Assembly: GCA_003554375.1 (NCBI GenBank)
Contig: PWGF01000375.1
Span: forward strand, 1-7,201
DNA from: Spirochaetaceae bacterium
GTDB taxonomy: Bacteria > Spirochaetota > Spirochaetia > DSM-27196 > SKKC01
Direction: 5' to 3'
DNA length: 7,201 nucleotides
The notes below the pieces were generated by a model. That model was not told the origin of the DNA and made no database searches. It saw only the letters and a list, made by a program, of their open reading frames with translations. A program made the translations under genes and the position numbers. Below are positions 1-6,050 of this stretch, in pieces (the stretch's first letter is position 1; each line of letters opens with the position of its first letter).

Positions 1-495
1 CTGGAAGACAACGACAGCATCTTGCTTGATTCGGGAACCACCTGCCTCTACATAGCGACCGAATTACACAGACGGCAGGATCTGCGAATAGCCACTGCCG
101 ATCTTCAGGTGGCAACCGAACTCGCCAAGCACGACCATATCGAATCATTGATAATCGGCGGACATATCCGTCCCGGGTATTACACGGTAGGGGACGCCTT
201 CGCCGTGGAGATGCTCGATCATTTCAGTATTGACAAGGCTGTAATGGGAGCCGACGCAGTCACCATCGATTCGGGAGTCACCAACTTCTCTATGTTCGAG
301 GTAGGAGTGAAACGAAAAATCCTCGAAATCGCCAACACGAGGATCCTTGCGGTGGACCATACGAAATTCGGCACTAGCACCTTCTACAAGGTAGCAACCC
401 TATCACGTTTCTCTACGGTGGTGACGAACCGGGAGATAGATCCCGGCTACGTCCGTGCCATGCGTGACATGGGCATCCAAGTACTGCTCGTTTAG
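1..495 (+). CDS. DeoR-family transcriptional regulator, C-terminal part (5' truncated by window edge)
   Basis: This frame is open from base 1 to the TAG at 493-495 and gives 164 visible residues. The N-terminal winged-helix DNA-binding domain lies outside the window. What remains is a DeoR C-terminal sensor domain, which in this family binds a phosphorylated sugar or similar metabolite and releases the repressor from DNA. Visible family marks, numbered from the first in-window codon, are the phosphate-loop-like LLDSGTT (8-14), IIGGHIRPG (51-59), GADAVTIDSGVTN (83-95), the VKR segment (103-105) and DHTKFG (119-124). A TTG at 22 is in frame, but it falls inside the conserved LDSGTT motif and is not a credible start. 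The target operon would be expected upstream, outside the window, so the effector cannot be named. The gene converges on the lysR gene. Confidence 0.93.
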   Translation: MEDNDSILLDSGTTCLYIATELHRRQDLRIATADLQVATELAKHDHIESLIIGGHIRPGYYTVGDAFAVEMLDHFSIDKAVMGADAVTIDSGVTNFSMFEVGVKRKILEIANTRILAVDHTKFGTSTFYKVATLSRFSTVVTNREIDPGYVRAMRDMGIQVLLV

Positions 496-683
496 CCCAC
501 GCATGGGTGGACCGATGGACGTGAGGCGGGCTCGATTCTCGCACCTCCTCCTCTCCGGCAATCTGCGGAGTACGCTCTTAGCGCTTCCGCGTAGCCTGCA
601 CAGAGTGTATCCAGGAGCCGGAGAGGAAAGTGGAAATGCAGGCTCATTCTTGGAACGCCGCGGACCGCACTCCCCTCACTCCC
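496..683. other. Convergent intergenic region without a recognisable gene
   Basis: This 188-bp gap separates the 3' ends of the DeoR-family and LysR-family genes. Open frames crossing it are antisense or out-of-frame extensions with no protein-like composition. An exact 8-bp inverted repeat, AGCCTGCA at 593-600 and TGCAGGCT at 637-644, is separated by 36 nt. A weaker CTCCG/CGGAG pair lies nearby. Neither is followed by a T-run on either strand, so no canonical intrinsic terminator can be assigned. Confidence 0.6.
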
Positions 684-1571
684 CTATCGATCTCCAAACC
701 CGCTCAGATGCTCGAGCGCGGCCGCGCGCAACGCTCTCGCCGCGGGACTCAGAGCTTGGAGGTTCCGGTAGGCAACAAGCACAGTCCGTGACGGGACCGG
801 CGGGGCAATTCGAACGTAGGCAATACCCCACGCCTTCCGAACCATGCGAGGTACCAGGCTCACCCCCAGCCCGGCCCCGACCAACCCTTGCACGGTCTCG
901 ATCTCCGCGCTCTCGTACACCACCTCCGGTTCGACGCCGGCCGCCCGCAAGGCACGCAGTACAATCGTGTGGAAGCCGTGTCCGCGCTTCATGAGGATGA
1001 ACTGCTCGCCGCGCAGGTCAGCGAGCTCGATCTCGTCTCTTCGGGCGTACCGGTGATCCGGTGGGACGGCCACCAGCAGTGACTCCCCGAAAAGACGGTC
1101 TGCACTCATCCCCTCGTCCACCCCGGCCTCGTCCATGATGGCGAGGTCGATCTCGTAGTCCCGAAGCGCCGCCGCCAGCCCAGGGGAAGACTCCTCTCGG
1201 AGCTGAATCGACAGCTCCGGGTGCTCCGCGCGGAACGCCGCAAGCAGCGTCGGCAGAAGATGCGCCCCGGTGGTAGGGAGGCACCCAAGCGTTACGGAAC
1301 CGCGACGCAACCCTTCCAACTCATCGATCTCCGCGCGGGCACGGTCGAGCTGCTGAAGCGTTTCTACCGCCCGCGGCCGCAGGAGCTGACCTCGCTGCGT
1401 TAGCAGAGCTCCCCGCCGCGACCGTTCGAATAGCGGCCCGCCGAGCTCGTCCTCCAGCTTTGCAATTTGCGCCGAGAGACTCGGTTGCGACACGTGGCAC
1501 TGCTCAGCTGCACCGGTAAAGGAGCCGGTCTGCGCCACCGCAAGGAAATAGCGAAGCTGATGAATCTCCAT
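684..1571 (-). CDS. LysR-type transcriptional regulator (OxyR/CynR-like), probable regulator of leuCD
   Basis: This encodes a 295-residue LysR-type regulator, a normal length for the family. The start chosen is the ATG at 1571-1569, giving MEIHQLRYFL, the typical LysR beginning; it has AGGAGG at 1580-1575. A longer frame reaches 1610 but adds only a non-homologous 13 residues. The winged helix-turn-helix lies at about residues 17-36 (SFTGAAEQCHVSQPSLSAQI), followed by the linker helix to about 88. The two-lobed effector domain runs from about 90 (SVTLGCLPTTGAHLLPTLLA) to the end. The effector domain resembles OxyR by eye, but the segment where OxyR has its redox cysteine (GHC-LRD) reads GHGFHT at 197-202, and no second cysteine follows. 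Peroxide sensing by the OxyR disulfide is therefore not expected. It is divergent from leuC with a palindrome between them, so control of leuCD and itself is likely. The effector is unknown; a leucine-pathway intermediate is one guess. Confidence 0.92.
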   Translation of the reverse strand: MEIHQLRYFLAVAQTGSFTGAAEQCHVSQPSLSAQIAKLEDELGGPLFERSRRGALLTQRGQLLRPRAVETLQQLDRARAEIDELEGLRRGSVTLGCLPTTGAHLLPTLLAAFRAEHPELSIQLREESSPGLAAALRDYEIDLAIMDEAGVDEGMSADRLFGESLLVAVPPDHRYARRDEIELADLRGEQFILMKRGHGFHTIVLRALRAAGVEPEVVYESAEIETVQGLVGAGLGVSLVPRMVRKAWGIAYVRIAPPVPSRTVLVAYRNLQALSPAARALRAAALEHLSGFGDR

Positions 1572-1650
1572 GTCCCTCCTCTTTCCGTTACATCCCCCGC
1601 CGGCACCCAATGCGCGCTCCGCGCCACCGGGAAGCGCCGCTTCACGGATT

Positions 1651-1676
1651 GGTATAGGAAAGCCCTATACCCTATA
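1651..1676. promoter_or_regulatory. Putative LysR-type operator (ATAG-N7-CTAT palindrome plus extra half-site)
   Basis: GGTATAGG at 1651-1658 and CCTATACC at 1664-1671 form a perfect 8-bp inverted repeat around a 5-nt spacer. Inside it, ATAG (1654-1657), seven bases and CTAT (1665-1668) reproduce the half-site spacing of an OxyR-type site. T1655 and A1667 give the general LysR T-N11-A pattern on the dyad. The heptamer CCCTATA is then repeated in tandem (1663-1669 and 1670-1676), adding a third half-site. A further, poorer element (ATAA at 1676-1679 onward) may continue the array toward the promoter. The position between a LysR gene and its divergent neighbour is the classical place for such a site. 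Binding is inferred. Confidence 0.68.
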
Positions 1677-1690
1677 TAAGAATAATATCT

Positions 1691-1719
1691 TTTACAAATA
1701 GCGCCGAGGTTGTCATACT
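1691..1719 (+). promoter_or_regulatory. Putative sigma-70-type promoter for leuCD
   Basis: A -35 element TTTACA (1691-1696, five of six matches to TTGACA) is followed after 17 bp by CATACT (1714-1719, four of six matches to TATAAT). TGT directly precedes the -10, giving an extended -10 (TGn) arrangement. Transcription would start near 1726, leaving a leader of about 95 nt before leuC. The -35 lies 15-20 bp downstream of the palindrome, a placement compatible with activation by a bound LysR-type regulator. Confidence 0.55.
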
Positions 1720-1782
1720 CTTTGACGATGTGAGATCCCGAATCGGCACTCTTAACTCGGCACAGTGAGCAGCTCATAGCCG

Positions 1783-1800
1783 TCCGGCGCCGCCGCCGGA
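1783..1800 (+). other. GC-rich hairpin in the leuC leader
   Basis: TCCGGCG (1783-1789) and CGCCGGA (1794-1800) form a perfect 7-bp stem with a CCGC loop, ending 9 nt before the AGGAGG of leuC. An alternative, mutually exclusive pairing joins GCGCC (1787-1791) with GGCGC (1801-1805) and moves the structure closer to the ribosome binding site. There is no T-run, so it is not an intrinsic terminator. It could affect leuC translation or transcript stability, or simply reflect local GC content. Confidence 0.4.
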
Positions 1801-1809
1801 GGCGCGGTC

Positions 1810-1815
1810 AGGAGG
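1810..1815 (+). promoter_or_regulatory. Ribosome binding site of leuC
   Basis: A full-consensus AGGAGG stands 5 nt before the ATG at 1821 and fixes the leuC start. Confidence 0.85.
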
Positions 1816-1820
1816 ATATT

Positions 1821-3257
1821 ATGGCACGAGGCACGCTCTACAACAAAGTATGGGACGCACACGCGGTAACCACGCTCCCCTCGGGAGAGACGCAGCTCCT
1901 CATCGGACTCCATATGATCCACGAGGTCACGAGCCCGCAGGCCTTCGATATGATTCGCGAACGAGGCCTTACGGTGAAGCGGCCGGACCGCACGTTCGCC
2001 ACCGTAGACCACATCGTCCCGACTACCTCACAGCAGCGCCCGTTTGCGGACCCGCAAGCGGAAGCGATGATGCAAGCGCTCGAGAAGAATACTCGACACT
2101 TTGGAATCGAGTTTCTCAACCTCGAGAGCGGGCGTCAGGGCATCGTGCATATGATCGGGCCCGAGCTCGGCCTCACGCAGCCGGGGATGACCATCGCCTG
2201 TGGTGATTCGCATACCGCTACCCACGGCGCCTTCGGCTCCTTAGGGTTCGGGATCGGAACCAGCCAGATACGGGACGTCCTCGCCAGTCAGTGTCTGGCC
2301 ATGACGCCTCTCAGAGTTCGCCGAATCGAGGTTAACGGCGAGCCCGGTCCCGGCGTAACGCCCAAGGACGTCATCCTCTATATCATCAACCGGCTCGGCG
2401 TGAAGGGCGGCATCGGCTATGCCTACGAGTACGCGGGAGACGTTGTCGACCGGATGAGCATGGAAGGCCGCATGACCGTCTGCAATATGTCGATCGAAGG
2501 CGGCGCGCGTGTCGGCTACGTGAATCCCGACCAAACCACCTACGACTATCTGGCCGGCAGAGAGTATGCTCCGAAGGGCGAGGACTGGGATGAAGCCATA
2601 GCCTACTGGCAATCGGTGGCAAGCGATCCGGATGCCGAGTACGACGACCGAGTCGTATTCGACGCAGCGGACATCGAGCCCATGGTCACCTGGGGCGTCA
2701 CGCCGGGGCAGAGCGTTCGCATATCCGAACGACTTCCGGACCCCTCAGCAATACGGGACTCCGGCGAGCGCAAGGCGGCGGAGCATGCCTACGCCCACAT
2801 GGGGTTGGAGCCGGGCAGCGAGATGCGGGGCATACCAATCGACGTCGCTTTTCTGGGAAGCTGCACCAACGGACGGATCGAAGACCTCCGCGCGGCCGCC
2901 CAGGTAGTCCAAGGGAGAAAGGTGGCATCGGACGTCCACGCATTCGTAGTCCCCGGCTCGATGCATGTTGCAAAACAAGCGGTGAGCGAAGGGCTGCATA
3001 AGGTTTTCATGGAGGCAGGCTTCGAATGGCGGGCAGCCGGTTGCTCGATGTGCCTGGCAATGAATCCGGATAAGCTACAAGGAAATCAGATCAGCGCCAG
3101 CTCGAGCAACCGAAACTTCGTCGGGCGGCAGGGGAGTACCGAGGGGCGGACGCTTCTCATGTCCCCGGAGATGGTCGCCGCAGCGGCGATCGAAGGCCGG
3201 GTCACCGATATCCGAGAGTTCCCCGTGGCGGACAAAGAGGAGGTCGCCAATGTCTAG
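1821..3257 (+). CDS. leuC: 3-isopropylmalate dehydratase, large subunit
   Basis: LeuC is the large, catalytic subunit of cytosolic isopropylmalate isomerase. With LeuD it converts 2-isopropylmalate to 3-isopropylmalate through an aconitase-type 4Fe-4S cluster, in leucine synthesis. The protein has 478 residues, slightly longer than the roughly 466 of E. coli LeuC because of a short C-terminal tail (about 468-478). By eye it is collinear with E. coli LeuC: EVTSPQAF (35-42), TFATVDH (58-64), CGDSHTATHGAFG (127-139), SMEGRMT (213-219) and SNRNFVGRQG (429-438). The three cluster ligands are C348 (GSCTN), C408 and C411 (GCSMC). Start: ATG with AGGAGG 5 nt upstream. The stop overlaps the leuD start by 8 nt. 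No leucine-rich leader peptide is visible upstream, so classical leu attenuation is unlikely. A related hydro-lyase role (citramalate or homoaconitate) cannot be excluded from sequence alone, but the LeuC assignment is by far the best. Confidence 0.97.
   Translation: MARGTLYNKVWDAHAVTTLPSGETQLLIGLHMIHEVTSPQAFDMIRERGLTVKRPDRTFATVDHIVPTTSQQRPFADPQAEAMMQALEKNTRHFGIEFLNLESGRQGIVHMIGPELGLTQPGMTIACGDSHTATHGAFGSLGFGIGTSQIRDVLASQCLAMTPLRVRRIEVNGEPGPGVTPKDVILYIINRLGVKGGIGYAYEYAGDVVDRMSMEGRMTVCNMSIEGGARVGYVNPDQTTYDYLAGREYAPKGEDWDEAIAYWQSVASDPDAEYDDRVVFDAADIEPMVTWGVTPGQSVRISERLPDPSAIRDSGERKAAEHAYAHMGLEPGSEMRGIPIDVAFLGSCTNGRIEDLRAAAQVVQGRKVASDVHAFVVPGSMHVAKQAVSEGLHKVFMEAGFEWRAAGCSMCLAMNPDKLQGNQISASSSNRNFVGRQGSTEGRTLLMSPEMVAAAAIEGRVTDIREFPVADKEEVANV
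3238..3243 (+). promoter_or_regulatory. Ribosome binding site of leuD inside the 3' end of leuC
   Basis: AGGAGG lies within the last codons of leuC, 6 nt before the ATG at 3250. It is decisive for the leuD start: it supports translation of the long N-terminal extension instead of a downstream start such as the GTG at 3409, which lacks a good site. Confidence 0.8.
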
Positions 3258-4053
3258 CAGAGAGACTAACACGGAGAGGTCCGATCAGGCTCGCACCCGG
3301 CAAGCAGAAGCTTCGCGCCATGGGGCCGCTGGGAGCTCTGGGGCCGGGAGCGCTGGGGACACCGAGAGCGCCGGGGCCGGGCCGCCGGCAGCAGCTCGCG
3401 TCACGCAGGTGACCGGACGCGCGGTACCGGTCGTAGGAGACGACATCGACACCGACCAGATCATACCGGCGCGTTTTCTCAAAGAGATCACCTTCAGCGC
3501 CATGGGCGAGTATCCGTTCTACGATGAGCGCTTCGACTCCGAAGGGGCCCCCAAGGACCATCCCTTCAATCGACCGGAGTACCAGGGCGCTCGCATCCTC
3601 CTGGCAAACGTCAACTTCGGTTGCGGCAGCAGCCGGGAGCATGCGCCACAGGCGCTTACCCGATGGGGTATCAAGGCTGTAGTCGCTGAGAGCTTCGCCG
3701 AGATCTTCGCGGGAAACTGCACGATGCTCGGCGTGCCTCCGGTGACCGCCTCAAAGGAAGACGTCGCCAAGCTGCAGGAGCTGGCGGCCGCGCACCCGGA
3801 AACCGAGCTCGTAGTGGATCTCGAGGCGATGGAAGTCTGCGCGCCGGCGCCTCCGGCTCAGGGCGTTCAAGCCGGGACAGCGGACGATTCGGCTCAATCG
3901 CGCATCGTCGTTCCGATAGAGATGCCGAAGGCCCGGCGTCAAACCCTCATGGAGGGCATGTGGGACAGCACCGCGCTCCTCCTCTCCAACGCCGAGCTCG
4001 TCGACCGCACCGCCGAACGGCTTCCCTACATCCGGTGGAGTCGCGCGGGCTGA
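3250..4053 (+). CDS. leuD: 3-isopropylmalate dehydratase, small subunit, with low-complexity N-terminal extension
   Basis: LeuD supplies the swivel domain of isopropylmalate isomerase and works as a heterodimer with LeuC. The core starts at about residue 51 (VTGRAVPVVGDDIDTDQIIPARF, 54-76) and carries the substrate-loop signature GCGSSREHAPQAL (124-136) and AESFAEIFAGNC (146-157). The C-terminal segment MEGMWDSTALLL (234-245) belongs to this subfamily. The 267 residues are long for LeuD (usually about 170-210). Residues 1-50 are low complexity (27 of 50 are Ala, Gly or Ser), and a second Ala/Pro/Gln-rich linker of about 20 residues (198-217) interrupts the domain before RIVVPIE. The ATG at 3250 is supported by AGGAGG and overlaps leuC, so translational coupling is likely. 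A GTG at 3409 would give a conventional 214-residue protein but lacks a clear ribosome binding site. Confidence 0.95.
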   Translation: MSSRETNTERSDQARTRQAEASRHGAAGSSGAGSAGDTESAGAGPPAAARVTQVTGRAVPVVGDDIDTDQIIPARFLKEITFSAMGEYPFYDERFDSEGAPKDHPFNRPEYQGARILLANVNFGCGSSREHAPQALTRWGIKAVVAESFAEIFAGNCTMLGVPPVTASKEDVAKLQELAAAHPETELVVDLEAMEVCAPAPPAQGVQAGTADDSAQSRIVVPIEMPKARRQTLMEGMWDSTALLLSNAELVDRTAERLPYIRWSRAG

Positions 4054-4211
4054 CCCGCCGGCAAGCTCAATCGTCACGGAGCTAGGGCGGCTGCGGCACC
4101 GCGCCGGCGACCGGCGGCTTCGTCCCGGCCGGAGGCCGAGCCTGCCGCCGTGAAAGCCGCCGCCGTGAGATGAATCGAGGGAGCCGTCGGCTCCGAACCC
4201 TGCCGGAGGAA
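4054..4211. other. Convergent intergenic region with GC-rich inverted repeats; possible bidirectional terminator
   Basis: This 158-bp gap lies between the 3' ends of leuD (+) and the ABC ATPase gene (-). It holds several GC-rich dyads. CGCCGG-CGA-CCGGCG sits at about 4102-4116. CGGCC-GGA-GGCCG (4126-4138) is nested in GGCGGCTT (4113-4120) paired with AAGCCGCC (4154-4161). GGAGCC-GTC-GGCTCC spans 4180-4194. None is followed by a T-run on either strand. They could end or protect the converging transcripts, perhaps with Rho, but no canonical intrinsic terminator is present. Confidence 0.5.
4180..4194. repeat. Perfect GC-rich hairpin at the 3' boundary of the ABC ATPase gene
   Basis: GGAGCC and GGCTCC form a perfect 6-bp stem with a GTC loop, 17 bp beyond the ATPase stop codon on the minus strand. 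It may act as a transcript-end or stabilising structure. It has no T-tract on either side. Confidence 0.4.
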
Positions 4212-4946
4212 CTATACCCCTTGAGCGGCGTGTGCCCGCGTGTCCTCGATCACGCTTCCGTCCCGCAGTCGCACCACGTGGTCGGCAATCGACACGATGC
4301 TCGGGTCATGGGTGGAGAAGATGAAGGTTGTCGAGAGCTCGTGGTTGATCCGTTTCATCAGCTCGATTATCGATGCGCCGGTGCTCGAATCGAGGTTTGC
4401 AGTAGGCTCGTCTGCCAGTACGATCCGCGGCTTACCCACGAGCGCACGCGCGATCGCAACGCGTTGACGCTGGCCTCCGGAGAGCTCGCTCGGACGGTGC
4501 GACCGCCACTCGGCCAGCCCTACAGCCTCCATGAGGAACTCCACGTAGTCGCGGCGCTCCGACTTGGGAGATGGCTTAGACCCCAGAAGGAGGGGAAACT
4601 CGACATTCTCAAAGACGTTCAGTACCGGGATCAGATTGAATGACTGGAAGATGAACCCTACGGTCTGGTGCCGCAATCGCGTAATCTCCCGGTCATTCAA
4701 GCCGGAGGTCGGCTGACCGACCACTTCCACGCTGCCCCGTGTAGGCACATCGATACAGCCGATGAGATTGAGAATGGTGGACTTCCCGCTGCCGCTCGGG
4801 CCGGCGATCGAGACAAAATCCCCTTCCTGAATCCCGAGGCTCACGCCTCGGACCGCTTCCACCTCCGTTCGTCCCAGCCGGTATATTTTCCATACATCGT
4901 CCAGGCGCACCGCGGTATCGCCCGAGGCTCCATCCATATCTTGCAT
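4212..4946 (-). CDS. ABC transporter ATP-binding protein, LolD/MacB-type
   Basis: This is a 244-residue nucleotide-binding subunit of the LolD/FtsE/MacB class, which powers an FtsX-family permease at the inner membrane. All ATPase motifs are intact: Walker A GPSGSGKST (49-57), Q-loop Q101 in FIFQSFNLIP, signature LSGGQRQ (155-161), Walker B IVLADE (175-180), D-loop NLD (184-186) and H-loop H213 in STHD. The segment FIFQSFNLIPVLNVFENVEFPLL is typical of this subfamily. It is the last gene of the module: the LolA-like gene ends 156 nt upstream and the permease lies before that. The start at 4946 has GGAG 6 nt upstream. The in-frame ATG at 4937 (residue 4) is an alternative, with AGGAG 10 nt upstream. 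The substrate is not determined by the sequence; the neighbours favour lipoprotein or other envelope cargo over drug export. Confidence 0.94.
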   Translation of the reverse strand: MQDMDGASGDTAVRLDDVWKIYRLGRTEVEAVRGVSLGIQEGDFVSIAGPSGSGKSTILNLIGCIDVPTRGSVEVVGQPTSGLNDREITRLRHQTVGFIFQSFNLIPVLNVFENVEFPLLLGSKPSPKSERRDYVEFLMEAVGLAEWRSHRPSELSGGQRQRVAIARALVGKPRIVLADEPTANLDSSTGASIIELMKRINHELSTTFIFSTHDPSIVSIADHVVRLRDGSVIEDTRAHAAQGV

Positions 4947-5102
4947 ACTCCTCTCCGCGCTTCCTGCGTTGGGTGCTGCCGGCCCAAGCTACCCCGCCCC
5001 CACATTGCCGACGACAAGTGCTTCGAACACGTCAGAACTGGAACGACAGTTCCACGGCTGCTCCAAGCGTCAAGACCACCGCGGCTCGGGGCATCCGCCC
5101 CA
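4947..5102. other. Intercistronic gap between LolA-like gene and ATPase gene, with hairpins
   Basis: This 156-bp gap within the presumed minus-strand operon holds no gene. GGGGC-ATCC-GCCCC (5088-5101) sits immediately after the LolA-like stop codon. TGGAAC-GACA-GTTCCA (5039-5054) is a second perfect stem. Neither has a T-run on the minus strand, so transcription could continue into the ATPase gene. They may serve mRNA processing or stability. Confidence 0.5.
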
Positions 5103-5966
5103 TCAGTCGGCCACCTGTTCCAGATATGCCCGCGTGAACACCATATCGGAGACGTCATCGAACGATGGCTCCGACACGCTGATTACCGTCCGTTCGTTGC
5201 GAAACTCCCCATCGATCTCTCGCCCTCGAAGCTCGTCCTGGATTACCATCCGGACCGGCACGAACCGGCCGTCAACTCGGCGGTAATTCGGGATGGCGGT
5301 AGTTCGCATGTGCTCACCGGAGGCACTGTAGTCCTCAAACTTACGAACAAGCCCATTTTCATCGATCCACACGCGCATTGCGGGATACGTTACCTCGTCC
5401 GTCACCGCCTCCAGATCATAGACGTCCGTCTCATAGACTCCCAGCTGTTCCTCAGTGTGACCGACAATTCGATAGTCCTCCGCCAAAGTGGACTGGGTGA
5501 AATCCGAGTTGCGGGCGTTGGTGTTCTCAAATCGATCCCGAGCCCTCGTCCGCGTAAACCGGCCGTCCGCCGGATCGTACAACCACAGATTCTCGCCGAT
5601 ACGCACGTATCCCTTGCCGCGGTCCTGGGAAGGCTCGCGGATGATGATCGTGTAGCGGTCCTCTCGGTCACGCCGGTACATGTTCATCACGGTTCGGCTC
5701 TCACCTTCACCGGGCCGCTCTTGCGTCACCGCATACGTAGCCGCGAAGTCGCGATCCTTGTAGCTTACCTGTTCGTCCACGCGCTGCAGAATCTCCCGAC
5801 TCTCTTCAGCGGTGAACTCCTCGGCAATAACCGGCGTCACCACCATACCCAGGCTTATCACGGCGCCGAACAGCGCTCGCGCCAAGCGGCGCACTCTCCT
5901 TCGACCGCGGCAGGTCGTGGCACTTCGGCAGGTCGCGGCACTCCGGTGAATCGAGCCGCCGCACAT
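5103..5966 (-). CDS. LolA-like outer membrane lipoprotein-sorting protein, exported
   Basis: This appears to be a periplasmic protein of the outer-membrane lipoprotein-sorting (LolA_like) family, whose beta-sheet fold can hold lipid or lipoprotein acyl chains. From the ATG at 5966 it has 287 residues. An Arg-rich stretch (20-30), a hydrophobic core (31-47) and VIA before EEF give a signal peptide cleaved near residue 48. Family-like features follow: repeated beta-strand patterns, LWLYDPADGRFTR, and NARNSDFTQSTLAEDYRI, which matches the conserved SDF...EDY region. There is no lipobox at the cleavage site. The start is uncertain. The ATG at 5966 has AGGAG about 10 nt upstream; the ATG at 6029 (308 aa) has GAGGG; a TTG at 5885 has AAGGAG 10 nt upstream and would give a 260-residue protein with a compact signal peptide, the most usual length. 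The gene lies between the permease and ATPase genes of one ABC system. Confidence 0.85.
   Translation of the reverse strand: MCGGSIHRSAATCRSATTCRGRRRVRRLARALFGAVISLGMVVTPVIAEEFTAEESREILQRVDEQVSYKDRDFAATYAVTQERPGEGESRTVMNMYRRDREDRYTIIIREPSQDRGKGYVRIGENLWLYDPADGRFTRTRARDRFENTNARNSDFTQSTLAEDYRIVGHTEEQLGVYETDVYDLEAVTDEVTYPAMRVWIDENGLVRKFEDYSASGEHMRTTAIPNYRRVDGRFVPVRMVIQDELRGREIDGEFRNERTVISVSEPSFDDVSDMVFTRAYLEQVAD
5908..5943. repeat. Two tandem copies of an 18-bp repeat near the start of the LolA-like gene
   Basis: Copies at 5908-5925 and 5926-5943 differ at 2 of 18 positions. In the minus-strand frame they encode the hexapeptides SATTCR and SAATCR, just before the signal peptide. Such a repeat in front of a signal sequence suggests this stretch may be untranslated or under little constraint, which favours the downstream TTG start at 5885. 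Confidence 0.7.
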
Positions 5967-6030
5967 GGTGAAACTTCTCCTCTTATCCGGTCTCCCTGTT
6001 CCTACTACCTCTGTTACACGTCTTTCCATC

Positions 6031-6050
6031 AGAATCCCTCAGAATCCCTC
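6031..6050. repeat. Perfect tandem 10-bp duplication containing ribosome-binding-like sequence
   Basis: AGAATCCCTC occurs twice in direct tandem. On the minus strand it reads GAGGGATTCT twice and ends 1 nt before the ATG at 6029, so each unit carries a GAGGG ribosome-binding-like element. A unit gained or lost would change spacing or the number of such elements. Confidence 0.75.

Larger units (their letters stand above)
1572..1820. other. lysR-leuC divergent regulatory region
   Basis: This 249-bp region contains no gene. Its centre (about 1650-1720) is distinctly AT-rich against GC-rich flanks, as expected for promoters and operators. It contains a perfect inverted repeat, a plus-strand promoter, a GC-rich leader hairpin and the leuC ribosome binding site, all listed separately. 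A minus-strand promoter for lysR must also lie here. Several TATA-like hexamers on the minus strand overlap the palindrome, but none has a convincing -35 at correct spacing, so it is not assigned. Confidence 0.75.

Noticed and set aside
455..994. 179-codon plus-strand frame overlapping the DeoR end and the lysR 3' end
   Set aside because: The composition is Arg/Pro/Ser-rich and low in complexity, and it overlaps two well-supported genes. Nothing in the gap 496-683 supports an independent gene.
1572..1610. Longer LysR start at 1610
   Set aside because: It adds 13 residues unlike any LysR N-terminus, and the strong AGGAGG lies inside it, directly upstream of the internal ATG at 1571.
1726..1820. 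Leucine-rich leader peptide or T-box attenuator upstream of leuC
   Set aside because: The leader has only trivial frames (for example ATG-TGA at 1728-1733), no run of Leu codons, no T-box-like sequence and no terminator with a T-run.
3409..4053. Shorter leuD starting at GTG 3409
   Set aside because: It would give a conventional length, but no good ribosome binding site precedes it, while the ATG at 3250 has AGGAGG at ideal spacing and overlaps leuC.
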